A stretch of DNA of 64,000 nt from Saturnia japonica (lineage: Eukaryota > Arthropoda > Insecta > Lepidoptera > Saturniidae), in the NCBI GenBank assembly GCA_033032175.1, contig CM065321.1:3680501-3744500 (forward strand). Direction: 5' to 3'. Position 1 is the first letter of the stretch; each line of letters begins with the position of its first letter. A program made the position numbers and the translations under genes. The notes beneath the pieces are model-generated. The model did no database searches, was not told the origin of the DNA, and saw nothing but the letters and a program-made list of their open reading frames with translations. Shown here piece after piece: positions 32,523 through 44,011 of the stretch.

Positions 32523-32706
32523 TCGGCGGCGAACTGTGGGTGTACACAAGTCCGGTGAAGCTGTAAAAGCCGCAGCGGCTTTAGGGCCCATAAGGCTAAC
32601 AATGTAGTCAGTTCAAAAAAAAAAAAAAATGTGGGTGTACGTATGTACACCTCTGCCTAACCCTTCGGGGAATACAGGCGTGATGGTATGTTATAATGGT
32701 ATGTAT
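32523..32706 (+). repeat. SINE family B 3' part, split by a LINE tail
   Basis: GGCGGCGAACTGTGGGTGTA up to 32545, resuming at 32630 with TGTGGGTGTACGTATGTACA, then CTGCCTAACCCTTCGGGGAA and TGATGGTATGTTATAATGG. It matches the 3' third of 44012-44262. Confidence 0.75.
32546..32629 (+). mobile_element. Minimal tail copy of the Jockey-type LINE
   Basis: Only about 69 bases of the LINE 3' end (ACAAGTCCGGTGAAGCTG ... GTAGTCAGTTC) plus A15 are present. It is bounded by the exact 11-base duplication TGTGGGTGTAC at 32535-32545 and 32630-32640. It contains the AAAGCCGCAGCGGCTTT palindrome. Confidence 0.9.
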
Positions 32707-33004
32707 ATACTTTCACATGCATTTAGTAAAAAGATGTTATTTTCACATTATTAACAGACACTTCAATTTTATTAATTGTATAGATATGTACTGTGCATAT
32801 GCGTTAACCCGACAATTTCCATCTAACGTTTCATGAAAAAAGTCTTTACGATACTTTGAAAGAAAAGCTTGAATTCTTAACTCGCCTGACAGAGTTAAAC
32901 TAACTTAAATGATGAATGCTAAGTTTCTTATAGTTAATTGTTTGCAGTACAATCCAGAAACAACGGCAACCTTCAACAGATTGACAATCGATCGACGGTC
33001 ATCG
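32707..33004. other. No gene seen
   Basis: AT-rich spacer. Confidence 0.5.
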
Positions 33005-33200
33005 TTCTCATGCCTGCCTGCAAGCTTCGGGAGCTGAACAAAAAGTGACAGTTCCCGAAGCGCGTAAAACCAAAGACAGTCACTCAGAGTGGTTTATCAC
33101 CCTGAGATAGTCGTGGTCAGATCCCTACCATCCCGCTCGATTTATGAATATACAGCGGCCGATGTTGGAACACGACACGCCTAATTATTCCACCTGGTGT
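33005..33200 (+). repeat. Interspersed repeat N, copy 1
   Basis: CGGTCATCGTTCTCATGCCT, then CAGATCCCTACCATCCCG, GAATATACAGCGGCC and GAACACGACACGCCTAA. It matches 38995-39235 and, inverted, 63665-63870. Confidence 0.65.
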
Positions 33201-33215
33201 ACGGTGGTCGCGATC

Positions 33216-33667
33216 CTTTAAATTTTCATAAATATTATCTTTTAATATATTTAATGGCTTGCATTTCCCACGGTTCGATAGACACAATGTAAAACACGAA
33301 ACGGTCAAATATGCAAGCGTTCCCGTATAATATAAAATTCCCCGGGGCATTTCGGCAGAATCCTCTCGCTGTTACTAATAAAATTCCAGTTTATTGCTCA
33401 TCGTATCGCGGATGCGGACAAATCGTTTAATCCCTGGAAACGAATCGACATAATAGTTTAAAGCTTCGTAATCTATGATGCGCGTAAATCGGGGATATTT
33501 AATCAAAGTAGAATCAGTTTAATACATTTTTATCATATCTTCATAATTGGTACCTACCCATTCTTCCGTATTGTATGAGTTTTTGAAATGTTCCTAAGCA
33601 TCGTTGAAAAAATTATCTGTAAGTACCCAACGTAAAACGAGGTTATTTGATAAAATATTATGCCTTT
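33216..33667. other. No gene seen
   Basis: Unassigned; the part 33390-33500 is less AT-rich but has no open frame. Confidence 0.45.
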
Positions 33668-33845
33668 ATCTTAATTTGTAACTGACTTCAAATTTGTTGG
33701 ATAGGGAATACCTCAAGGGTAGTTCCGTTTTTAGTTTATTAGCATTGGACTTTTAACTTCGGAGATACCCCAGGGAACTCTTCAAAGTTTCAATTTCATT
33801 AATTGATTTTCTTTTTTGTTAAAAATTGTCTTGTTATGTTTTAAA
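33668..33845 (-). repeat. Interspersed repeat Q, minus copy
   Basis: TTGGATAGGGAATACCTCAA, GGGTAGTTCC, CATTGGACTTTTAACTTCGG: the antisense of the AAGGTCCAATGCCAA block of the other Q copies. Confidence 0.7.
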
Positions 33846-34299
33846 GTACTTCTGTTTATAATGATAATTCATAGAATTTAAGGAACAAAATTTGTAATTG
33901 GCGGAAAATAATACAAAGTAGTAGTATAATGTACTTCTTGATCAATGCAAATAATTTTTATTGATTATCACATTCAAACAATATTAAAAAATTAAAATAG
34001 ATTCATTATGAATATCAAAAAACGTCTCCAATTTATCATAATATAATTTCAGTATAAAAATCACTAAACAACCACTAATTAAATATTTTCATTACCAAAG
34101 TAAACAATATATTCACAATCAATTGAAACGAAGACTCCGATTTGAGTTTCTATTAATTCAGTTTGCTTAAAAACACAATTTTATTAATCATTGCAGCACT
34201 TAAAGGTAAAATTCCTAAAACTGACTGACAGACAGAGCAACATAATAAACCAGTGGGATCTTTTCTTCTCAGTCCTATACGTTACGATATACGTTCAAA
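33846..34299. other. No gene seen
   Basis: AT-rich spacer. Confidence 0.5.
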
Positions 34300-34560
34300 T
34301 ACGTTATTCATCAAAAGTATTTCATTTTGAACAACATTTTCCTTTACAGTAATTAATTTAAATGAATATCTTAGCAGATGTCACAGATTTAATATAACTC
34401 GGCAGCAAAATAATGATCGAGTACCGCGAGTGCATTTTTATTATGCAGAATAATGTGGGAGGCGGGCGGCTAAGACTTACTCTCTCTAACCCTTTCTCTC
34501 TCTCTCTCTCTTACGTGATGCAGACTAAGTGGCGCGGGTCAGCTAATTCTTAATAAGACT
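34300..34560 (+). repeat. Interspersed repeat C, copy 2
   Basis: Same order as 6690-6970. Its CT-rich run is an uninterrupted CT microsatellite at about 34492-34511. Confidence 0.75.
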
Positions 34561-34789
34561 GTGCTGGCCGGCTTCGGGAAGATGTCATTCGCGAGTGTTG
34601 TGAAAACAAAATAACCATAAGAGCAAGAACCATACGGGTTTGAAGAGGTGAGTTCACCACTGTCCAACATATGGACACGGTTCACCCCAATACCTCAACA
34701 CGGTTCGCCGCATGAGTGAACTTCCGCAAATTCCAAGAAAGGTATGGCACATATAAATTTCTTTTAAGGTTTCTCTCTACCTGGGGCGG

Positions 34790-34865
34790 TTCGGCTGATG
34801 GCATATCTCCACCCTACAGAAGATCAAAGCCAAATATACTTCTGTTGTGTTCTTATTACTTCTTA
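34790..34865 (-). repeat. Interspersed repeat D, short minus piece
   Basis: GATGGCATATCTCCACCCTA, CAGAAGATCAAAGCCAAATA, TGTTGTGTTCTTATT. Confidence 0.65.
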
Positions 34866-35459
34866 CGTACGATGTTCTGTAATTGATAAAAAATATACAA
34901 ACAACATCTTTGATATTCAAGCCATTTGGCACTGGGGGAAACATCTTGACAATATTTAGAGATATTATTTTACTGTTATCTAGAGGTAGAACAGAAAAAT
35001 AAAAATTACTTTTCGTTTAAAACGCTCTCTGTGGTTGGACGAATGATCTGAAAAAATCAAGTTTTACTTGGAAATGGATTCCAATTTTTCTAGTCTGAGT
35101 TTTGTCCCTGTAAGGTATCCCTCGAGGCCATCTATTCTACGATGTGCATTTTTTTAAACATTTTACTGTCTGGACAAACGGTATACTGTTTGCGTTATTC
35201 AATTTTCGTCGGTATTCACCGTTTTTATAGGACTCCATCATTTGTTTGTAGTTAATTTCGTAATGAAAATTTTGTATAAACCTCATCTTGCTTCATTCAA
35301 TTTAGACATCTTTAATGTTTTAGTAACCAATGTGAAATGAATTCAGTAATAAATATATCGTTAGAAATGGTTGTAAGATAATTGAAATATTCTTGGGGGT
35401 AAATTTAAATTGAAAATTGTTGTATTATTAAGTTACAACTGAGAATGATGGCGGATAAA
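34866..35459. other. No gene seen
   Basis: AT-rich spacer. Confidence 0.5.
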
Positions 35460-35469
35460 AAGGCTAATA

Positions 35470-35740
35470 TTTAAGCGGAGCTTAAACTTTCCTAATACAT
35501 TATATACAGCCTAAAGACATCCACTTATCTACATAGGCCTTCCCCAAAGATCGCCACAACGCCCGGTCTTGTGCTGCTCGCACCCAACGGCTTCCCGCAA
35601 CCTTTACCAGGTTCAGACCACCTTGTGGCGGGTCTGCCCACGATGCATCTTCCGATACGTGGCCACCTCTCGAGAATTCTTCGGCTCCATCGGCTATACA
35701 ATTTACGATCTACTTGGTCCGCCAACTACCACTTAAGTCT
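35470..35740 (-). pseudogene. LINE-encoded C-terminal fragment, minus
   Basis: The minus strand reads KLYSRWSRRILERWPRIGRC, then IVGRPATRWSE. This corresponds to the RW..R.LEWRPR.G.R.VGRP.TRW block found C-terminal to the reverse transcriptase in many insect LINEs. The next block (AAQDR-like) continues in another frame. The same family is seen on the plus strand at 40400-40590. Confidence 0.65.
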
Positions 35741-35840
35741 AGATAGGGCTATGTCAGTGGCCTGTAAATCCAATTCAGTGGTTTTTTCCATGGCAAGTTT
35801 ATGGCTCGAATGGCGATAAAGACTGTCAACCGATACACGC

Positions 35841-36724
35841 CTGTCTTGAAAAGTACAAAAATCTATGAGGAAAACAGCAATGTCACGCGGTCGAAAATGT
35901 TAATACAATTTTGTATTAAAACAAAAGAAAGCCACTTCGCTGAATATGGAAGCAAGATTACAAAATTTACAATCTAGCTGAGGGACTTATTATCGCTCCG
36001 CAAATTCCGTCACGCCAATAAACATCACAAGATACATTCAAACGGGGGTAATTATCGAAGTTGTACAATAAAGGGTCTCTGCCTTCCGCAAGTAATTCGG
36101 TTGCCTACGGTAATTACTTGCCGAAGGATGGCTAAGAAACTTGGCACCGAAAATAGACCCATTATATACAGAGTTACAAACTTTAACTCAAAATGATACC
36201 ACTCAGGTAGTTGTACGTTTAAATCCGTGACCACGGAATTCTATTTTTTTTTTTACTATCTAAATAAATAAGTGAGTATTTTGTGTTCCTTAATCGCTGA
36301 ATATTTAATTCAAAATGATAAATTCGTATTATGTACAAATCATAATGTACCAAACACAATGGGAATGTGCAATTTGGACTATATTTTGAGGTATTAGCGA
36401 TTGCTGCTGTAGCTCTCGAGTCTTGCAAACTACGCAATAGTAGGGAGTCGGTCTATTCTCGATCGCAGCTTTTTTGTCTTATGTGACATTCAAATTTTTC
36501 TTCATTTTCGAACATTAACTTCAGATTTAATATTTTCAGGTACACATTAACAATAAATTAACTAATAAAGAACGTTGTTTGTTGCAGAAAGACGTAATAC
36601 AGCTATTAATTAGTTTTAGGCGGACGTAGCAAATAGGTTTGTGGATGACTTATATACGATAGATTTTCGTAAAGTAACGCCTCAGTCGATAAAATCTTTT
36701 TTTTTCTTTTTCTATTACCAAGAT
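35841..36724. other. No gene seen; contains a strong hairpin
   Basis: Unassigned apart from the hairpin at 36082-36127. Confidence 0.5.
36082..36127. other. 46-nt hairpin
   Basis: CCTTCCGCAAGTAATT (36082-36097) pairs with AATTACTTGCCGAAGG (36112-36127) over 15 of 16 positions, with one C-C mismatch and a 14-base loop. No matching copy was seen elsewhere in the window. Confidence 0.6.
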
Positions 36725-36975
36725 GGCAAATGAGTATGCTGATTGATGGCTGATGGTAAGCGGCTAGCATAGCGTATAGACGCTTTTAATAGCATACGTA
36801 TCATTAGTACTTTGCCCACTTTTAAGCTCCCTACCCCAAGGAGTACTGGGAATCCTACATACCGCAGGAACACAACACAGGGTATTTGGCTGCGATCTTC
36901 TGTAGGGTGGAAGTATTCTACCAGTCGGACTGCTCCAAGTAGAGAGAAATAGCCAATGAAATTTATCTGTACCCT
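36725..36975 (+). repeat. Interspersed repeat D, plus copy
   Basis: CTGATGGTAAGCGGCTAGCA, CATACCGCAGGAACACAACA, GGTATTTGGCTGCGATCTTC, CAGTCGGACTGCTCCAAG, CTGTACCCTACTTCTCCTAA. Confidence 0.8.
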
Positions 36976-37429
36976 ACTTCTCCTAAATCCTCCACTTACC
37001 TATCCTATCCTATCTATATCTTCTATCTATATTTATTTCTGTTATTTAATTAACGTTAAATAACTTATGTATCAAAGCTATCTATCGATCACTTTGATCT
37101 CCATTTCATAAGGAACAAACCTAACCAGACTTGTCGGTTTATATAAAAAAGGATTACAAACCAAAATTTTGTACATTTCAGCTCGATTTCCATCGCAGTT
37201 CACCCGACACGGTACCGGTAGATTAATGGCCGCAGAACATTTAAAACGAATTTAAATAACATTTTTACAGTTCATGAATTATTTATTGTCACTGTGAATA
37301 CAAATCATGTTTTACGGAGAAACATCGTATCGATTCTCTTTTTAATTCAAAATGTATTTGTTAGTCTAATTATTTAAAATTAATGTGGAGAAAACACAAA
37401 TTTCATTTCATAATTGTTCGACTATAAGG
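36976..37429. other. No gene seen
   Basis: AT-rich spacer. Confidence 0.5.
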
Positions 37430-37690
37430 ATCATCATTACCACGGGTAACAAAACCATTATTAACAAAAAATAAAACAAACTTCAGTGACTTTGATGATT
37501 TCCCTAGTGTATCTTCGAAGACGAAGGTCCAATAACAATGAAATAAAAACCTGCAACCCTTGAAATATCTTCTTTCAAAGGAAAAAAAAAGTCATCAAAA
37601 TTAGTTATTAAACAAAGAAGTTATGGCTGAGCATTCATAAAAAATATACATTCGAATTCAGGACCTGCTCCAATTTTCAAATCGGTTGTA
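37430..37690 (+). repeat. Interspersed repeat Q, plus copy
   Basis: AACTTCAGTGACTTTGATGA, CGAAGGTCCAATAACAATGA and AACAAAGAAGTTATGGCTGA, in the family order. Confidence 0.72.
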
Positions 37691-38322
37691 AATAAAATTG
37701 CAATAGCAAAATAATTACTTACTAATAAGCGCGTGTGAAGCTGCGAGGTATCACTAGTGTTTTGAAATAAATATTATAATAAACAAATAATATCATTTGT
37801 CGATAACAGTAAAGATAATATGGAATAAAAACCCTAATGAAATTTTATTTAAAATAGTTGCAAAAATATCAAAATCACAGATTTTTGTTCTTTCTGACCT
37901 TTTTGAATTTGTGCATCTACTACTTATTTAACCCAATAATGTAAGGAAGTAGATTGAAAAATAAATAGTTCAATTACTTAACACCATCAGTTTTTATTCT
38001 TCAACCACTGCTCCTCATACTGTATTTCTAACATAACAAAATACACTTAACCAACCAATTAATTAGCCTGATGTGACCGAAATTGCAAGTCATTATTAGG
38101 GTCGCACGTTCAGCCACTATCTAGTTAGACACCTGGATAAGTTAAATGGAACTCCTCTGGACGGGAACATGGTCAGGATTCAAGGTTTGGCATTTCCATT
38201 ATCCCTCGTAAGTGCCAGGCTATAATTATCGCTAAAGCTCACGTCACTTACGTATGGCCAATAAAATCGAGGATTGCTTGGATGCAGCGATGAGCGATTT
38301 TATAAAAATCATAATTTATCGA
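37691..38322. other. No gene seen
   Basis: AT-rich spacer. Confidence 0.5.
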
Positions 38323-38605
38323 AGTAATGATGGCTCAATCATAGTCTCTATAATGTGCCTGAGCTTTCGGCGAAGGAAAATATCGTGATGAAACCATAGC
38401 ATGGTAGTACGGTATTTTCTAATACACTTAAGTTGAAAATATATTGTCAAGCACTTAAGAACCTATATGTGTGTTCCGGCAGTTCTACTTGAGAGTCAGT
38501 TCCTCCATTAGGTTTAGCGTTTTACAATCTTGAGACACATCTTTATTTTACATTAGGCGAGATTATGGCCAAACATAAAACATGTAGAGAATAATAAAAC
38601 AAAAA
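38323..38605 (+). repeat. tRNA-derived SINE, family A, B-box part deleted
   Basis: GTAATGATGGCTCAATCATA runs almost directly into ATGTGCCTGAGCTTTCGGCG, so about 40 bases including the B box are missing. The rest of the body and the A-rich tail are present. Confidence 0.82.
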
Positions 38606-38994
38606 ATATATTCTTACTCTGTAGATTTGAGTTACTCGTTATTCTCGACAGCAATTATAACAACAGCAATACAGTTTTTTCGTGCTTTGGTGATTATACA
38701 TGTATATTGATGATTTAGTTTTTGTCATCCGTGAGAATAAATAAATAAATATAACATTAAGAATCTTTGAATTGAAATCGTACTAAATGTAGTTATGAAT
38801 GAATTAGCTCAATAACTTGGCGTTTGACTTCCTTCATATAATTATGTTAAGGTATGTTTTGAATGTGGACCTGGACGCAGCTGTCAAAAACACCTTTAGA
38901 GATGTTTGACGAAAGCTTTTCTACTTGAGGAAGATAGCAACCTCGCAATCCGCAAAGCAAGCATTGGATAATGTCCGACCGTCATGGCAACCAC
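38606..38994. other. No gene seen
   Basis: AT-rich spacer. Confidence 0.5.
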
Positions 38995-39235
38995 CGAGAG
39001 ATCGATAATTCATAGGCGGTCGTCGCTGTCATGCTGGCCTGCAAACCTCTCGGCAACTGGATATACCCTGGTTGATACAGAAACGTAATAAACTAAAAGA
39101 GAGTCTGCTGATGAATTTATTACCATGTGCATGAAAGTCGCAACACGGACAGGTATAGATCCATACCACATGTTTCATTACTGGGTATACACCGGCGTAA
39201 CTTGGAATGCGACACGTCTAAGCATGCCACAATAG
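38995..39235 (+). repeat. Interspersed repeat N, copy 2
   Basis: CGGTCGTCGCTGTCATGCTG, then TAGATCCATACCACATG, GGGTATACACCGGCG and GAATGCGACACGTCTAA. Confidence 0.65.
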
Positions 39236-39286
39236 GAGGTGTTAGAAATGGTGTATGTTGGTTGTGATGTAGTCGGATTTAATTGT

Positions 39287-39636
39287 TCAGTCCTACCACA
39301 CAGATATACTGAAATTTATTAAATTTTATAATTAATACCTTGTGTTCAGGCAACACTATTTTTTATCTGTGCTCCGGTTGTCGGTGTTCCGACGCTTGGG
39401 GGCGCGCATGGCTTCAATAAAAAAAATGGTTTTCCGTCATCGGACTGGTCGGAGCGTTCGGTGCATTATTATCATTATTCCAAGTTTACCAAAGTACTGT
39501 TATTGCCTCAGTTTGTTCGTGGTGGAACTGTTTGTGTACCTAATCAGAAAAAATAATACGGACACGGCGGCGCTACAGTGAAGTGTGGTTTGCACCCGGT
39601 CACGGACACAAGATCAACGGCGATCCCCAGGTAAGT
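39287..39636 (+). other. Possible first exon or element 5' UTR with 79-codon frame
   Basis: TCAGTC at 39287-39292 fits the arthropod initiator. A 79-codon frame (39342-39581) follows, with a basic N-terminal part and a hydrophobic C-terminal stretch (SLPKYCYCLSLFVVELFVYL). CCCCAG|GTAAGT at about 39625-39636 is an excellent splice-donor match. The interval is GC-richer than its surroundings. I do not recognise the protein. It could be a host exon or the 5' end of a retroelement. Confidence 0.3.
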
Positions 39637-39650
39637 CGGCACTGTTCAGC

Positions 39651-40037
39651 CGGGCTCAGTTATTTTTGGTGGGCCTGAACAACTACCGATTTGACAGGAT
39701 TTAGGAAGTCCCGGGACCGGCGAATCACACGGATCTAATTCGCCGTTTTTTTATCCGGCCCCCACACCTTGTAATATAACGTGAAATGTATTTTCTTCTA
39801 CTTTCTAGTCATCTACAGCCCATATCTTAATGGTAATGAATTTTGTTAATTCCGATGAAATCCGCTGATTTCGAGGCCGTAACTCTTACGTTATCTGGCG
39901 GTTCACGCAAACCAGCCCAATTTACGTTTTGACGTAGTGGTTACGCATTAGGCGAAGGCATATTAATCGTGTTTATAATATGAAATTATGAATGCAACGA
40001 TTAGATAAAGAACACGGAACAGGATTAATTTATTTTC
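39651..40037. other. No gene seen
   Basis: GC-richer to about 39770, then AT-rich; no supported frame. Confidence 0.45.
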
Positions 40038-40135
40038 GAGCCAACGATGGCTCTGTGGTAGCGTGCTACGAACCAGTTCCGAGGAGTTTAGGTTCGTTGA
40101 AGCATCGTGATAACTCCATATTATGCGGTGTTTCG
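40038..40135 (+). repeat. tRNA-derived SINE, family A, 5' piece
   Basis: ACGATGGCTCTGTGGTAGCG (A box) and a diverged remainder to CATCGTGATAA. Confidence 0.65.
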
Positions 40136-40191
40136 CTGCGTGATCGATTAAAAAATTAGGAGATCCGCAGAAGAACCAAAGTAACTTTTTT

Positions 40192-40368
40192 CGAACTGAC
40201 TATACATTTAGCCCTAAATACCCTGGAGCCATAAGAGTCTTTGACAATTTCACCGGGGTTGAAGGCCAGTGCGGAATGCATTTAGCTGCGAAAGCGAGGC
40301 TTCAATCTCAGGGGTTTCGAAGTGGCTAAATCTTGGCTTGGGCTGTTGCCGTGAATGCAAACAGGTTA
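40192..40368 (-). mobile_element. Old tail copy of the Jockey-type LINE, minus
   Basis: CGAACTGACTATACATTTAG, AATTTCACCGG, CATTTAGCTGCGAAAGCG, GTTTCGAAGTGGCTAAATCT and CTTGGCTTGGGC align with 13603-13790. The divergence is high, so the insertion is old. Confidence 0.75.
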
Positions 40369-40399
40369 CTATCAAACTAAAGTCATTTACATAGCTTTA

Positions 40400-40590
40400 A
40401 GAATAGGTAGACTTAAGTGCCAGTGGGTGGGCAACTAGCTCGTAAAACGGGTGACCGATGGGGCCAAAGAGGCAGCGTGGGTAGACCTGCCACGAGGTGG
40501 ACCGATGATCTGGCAAAGGCTGCATGCCGTTGGATTCGAGCAGCACAGGAACAGTCGTTGTGGCAATCTGGGGAGGTTATTATCCATCAA
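40400..40590 (+). pseudogene. LINE-encoded C-terminal fragment, plus
   Basis: The frame reads RKTGDRWGQRGSVGRPATRW, then TDDLAKAACRWIRAAQEQSLW. This fits the same C-terminal LINE block as 35470-35740 (VGRP.TRWTDD, AAQ..S.W). It is truncated at both sides. Confidence 0.7.
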
Positions 40591-42386
40591 TGGAATGTTT
40601 CGTTTGAAATTATCGATGATGGTAGTAAAGCATTGTAATTATGGGATTCGGCTTACTAGTTAGCACCTTCAAACTGAAAACCTTTCTTCAGTACCATACG
40701 AGAGCGCAAACCTCCTCTTTATGATTGTGATTTAGCGTAAGTCTAAAACGCAAAAAATGTAAAATGCAAGTACCTCAACTGGATTAATAATAAGAAAATA
40801 AATGTGACAAACATAAATCTCGTTCATATGACCTTTTGCCTAGGGATGTATGCTTGATATTACAAAGACATCGATTCCAATATCGATATGTAAACATCGA
40901 TGTCCAACAAATATAGAAAAAAAACATGGACGTTTTTTTTTTGTTTATTTTTTTTGTTTGTTTACAATTTTTTTATTACATAATGCTGTAATTCATATTT
41001 TATGAAGCAATGACAGATACAAGTGACTGCTGTGATTTGCTACAGTTGTCGTTTGCGACTGTACTCTGTGAGTGAATGATGATAAATGGTATTGATGTGT
41101 TGTTAATTGGTTGATGATATTGCTGAACATGAAATATTAAATCAGAATAAAATATAATTAGATGCTTATAAAGAACTACCTTTACACAATGATACAAAAT
41201 TACACAGAAATACAATAATAGTATGAGTAACATAACATAAATGATAAGAGTTTGTAATAACGACCAAAATTATGTTACAGCTTTTCATGTTGTTGATAAC
41301 TGAGTTTGTCAGTTTTATATAAGAATTTATATAACCTGAGGTCTTTCACAAAAGATCGCAGAATCCAACCAAATTATATTAAATAGGTACAAATGGATAC
41401 TCTTTTTATTTAGGGACACTTGTGTTACTTTTGCATTAATCCTGTAAGGTTTGCATTAATTTAATTTCTGTTCATCGATAAGATTAAATCGACATCAAAA
41501 CATCGATGATTTTATGCCCAACATGAATGAACTACGATCATCTCTACATTTGTCCAATAAGAATGAATGAATGAATGAATGAAACACATGCATATAAATT
41601 AAGATGGCAGCGCGACCTGACAAATTTATTGTGTCGGGCTAATAGCAAGCAGTAGAGACAAGAATGTGAAGGGTTTTCTCAGTTGTAAGGAACGTTCAAT
41701 TATAGGGAATGATAAATTGTATTACAACAACTTGTACTTGATGTAGCTATCAAAATGTATTGCTCGTGTTTATATTAAATAAATTATGTTCAACAAACCA
41801 ATAACTTTAAAAACCAGAGAAAATTTTTCCTTAGGTAATTCTGAATTTTAAACTCTCAAATAAGGAAAATATAATATGAATCTATTATAATTCTCTGTTT
41901 CGGTCACCTATTAAAAGAATGAGGATTGATCGAGCAGTTAAAAGAGCAAGACCAACTGGTCTTCTGGTCGGTCGGACCAGGTATCACTGACAGAATGACT
42001 GTTGAGAAAAACCATCGCCGAGTACATCGCTTGGAGAAAAAATGCTTACCTACATTTCTAAAAAAAAAAAAAAAAAAGACATGACAATACCAATGCCATT
42101 CATAAACTGGTATTGTTTAATAATATATCATATAACTTTGCTAGTATTTTTATTTCTATAATTTGTTTATTACAAAAAAGTGAATTCAATTTAAAATCGT
42201 GGAATGGAATGTAAATTTCTAGGAACCTGGAAAGAAAGTAATATGCAGGTAAACCTCTTAAAATAACCTCTTAAAGTACCTTTCTACGCTGCGTTGAATA
42301 TATTTACCTAAGACTCAGGCAACTAATAACGAGGCTACATAAGTTTGTTGTATAAATATCATACTTTTGCAGAGTATAACTTATAA
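40591..42386. other. No gene seen; (GAAT)n microsatellite
   Basis: AT-rich; an uninterrupted GAAT microsatellite lies at 41561-41583 and an A-run at 42060-42077. No supported gene. Confidence 0.5.
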
Positions 42387-42923
42387 GGGGCCATCCATAA
42401 ATTACGTCACACTTAAGTGTGACAAGGGTGGGGAGGGGTCCCAAATTTTGTGACATCACATTTTTTCAAAATATAATATTTTATATCTAAGTACATTAGA
42501 ACTTCTTTAAGTCGAAAACCTCCCAAACTCGAAAGAATGTGTTCCTTTCCATTCAAGCCCCAAAACCTCCGTTGCACTAAATCTCAACCCTTTAGTCAAA
42601 ATAATCAGAGAAAAAATTAAATTGGACTTCTGTATCTCGAATATAGCAATGTTTTATTTAACAACTATTACAACTCGATTATTTGAAACTTATTATTACC
42701 TTTATACCTTTGTTGGATTGATGTCCATTTTATTGAAAAATAATTTAAATGGAAATTAAAATAATTTCCGAACACTGCTGTTTTAATTTCATAAATTTCT
42801 AATTATAAATAGCAAAATATGTGACATCACACTAGGAAGGGGGGGGGTCTAACAAATGTGGCTGTGAGGAGGGAGGGGTCAAAAAATCATGAAATTCGTG
42901 TGACGTAATTTATGGATGCCCCC
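42387..42923. mobile_element. Harbinger-type MITE with TAA duplications
   Basis: The element is 537 bases with 26-base inverted ends (42387-42412 and 42898-42923) differing at one base; the core is CATCCATAAATTACGTCACA. It is flanked by TAA at 42384-42386 and 42924-42926, the 3-base TWA target of PIF/Harbinger elements. Inside, GTGACATCACA and G/C-runs repeat the inverted symmetry. There is no coding, so it is non-autonomous. Confidence 0.8.
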
Positions 42924-43389
42924 TAATTTGAGTATGCATGCCTATTAAATAACTTATCTATAGAAAACTCAAGTATCTTTATTGTTATATTTTTGTGTCC
43001 CTCTATTATTTTATGTTTTTTAATATAATGCAATAGGCACTATACAAAAAGTTTGTTAGCCACGACTCATTTTGTGAGACCTGTATAAATTAATAATAAG
43101 TTTGTATAGTAAGTAGGGTTATTGATTTCAACCTGATTCGCCAATCTAATAAGTCAATACATTTTGACTATTACTTAAGATATTTTATTATGGAAATACA
43201 TTTTCGAGAATCCTCGCAATTGCAAAATATTTTATAAATTGCTTTTCTTTGGCATCTCTGTTTGGAATTTTTATATTACATCGAGCAACTTAAAAATACA
43301 GAAAAATAGTTTAGAATTTAGAATTTTTAAATATAAAATTGATAACTTCTTTGTTCTCGCCTAATTACGATTTATACAATAGGCGCCAT
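42924..43389. other. No gene seen
   Basis: AT-rich spacer. Confidence 0.5.
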
Positions 43390-43394
43390 TTACT

Positions 43395-43580
43395 TCTCTG
43401 TACAGGATCTTCATCGGACTTGCCGAGACGCTTCTTGTCCTGAAGAACATTTGTCAACCAAGTGGTCTGCGACCTGCCTCGTCCACTCTTTCCTGTAGCT
43501 ATGGAAAATCACTTTCTCACAACGTGGTCAATAGGTCTTCACATTACGTGTTCATACCATCTTAGCATGTATGCAAAAAT
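43395..43580 (-). pseudogene. LINE-encoded C-terminal fragment, minus
   Basis: The minus strand reads MLRWYEHVMRRPIDHVVRKV, then KEWTRQVADHLV. This resembles the RWYGHV.RRP..HV..+V block after the reverse transcriptase of RTE-like insect LINEs. It is truncated and without its neighbouring domains. Confidence 0.6.
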
Positions 43581-44011
43581 GTTAAAGAACGCACAAATAA
43601 ATCACTTTTCTACACTATTGTTTTCTACTTAAGTCTATACGAACCGAGCACGGCTACTGTACAAACAATCGAAGATCAATTACCGTAAAACAAACTTATC
43701 CTAATTGTTTAATCGTACCTTATTAGTTATTACTTCCGATCCGTTGGGCACACTATCGACCACGCCACGTCTTCAAACAATGTCTAAACTGTACAAAGAA
43801 ATCCGAAATTTTGTCTTCATTAATACCCAAGTTACCGTAGAATTTATTTTTGCTATAAAAGTTTTTGCTCAGCCACCAGAATAATAACAATTTTGGAAGT
43901 TATACTTATTTTGGCGTGCTTAATAGACGGTAGTGCGTCATGATGAAGTTAGCTATAAATGATAATGCAAAATAATTTTACTGACTTTTATTTATTTTTA
44001 CACAATTAAAC
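43581..44011. other. No gene seen
   Basis: AT-rich spacer. Confidence 0.5.
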
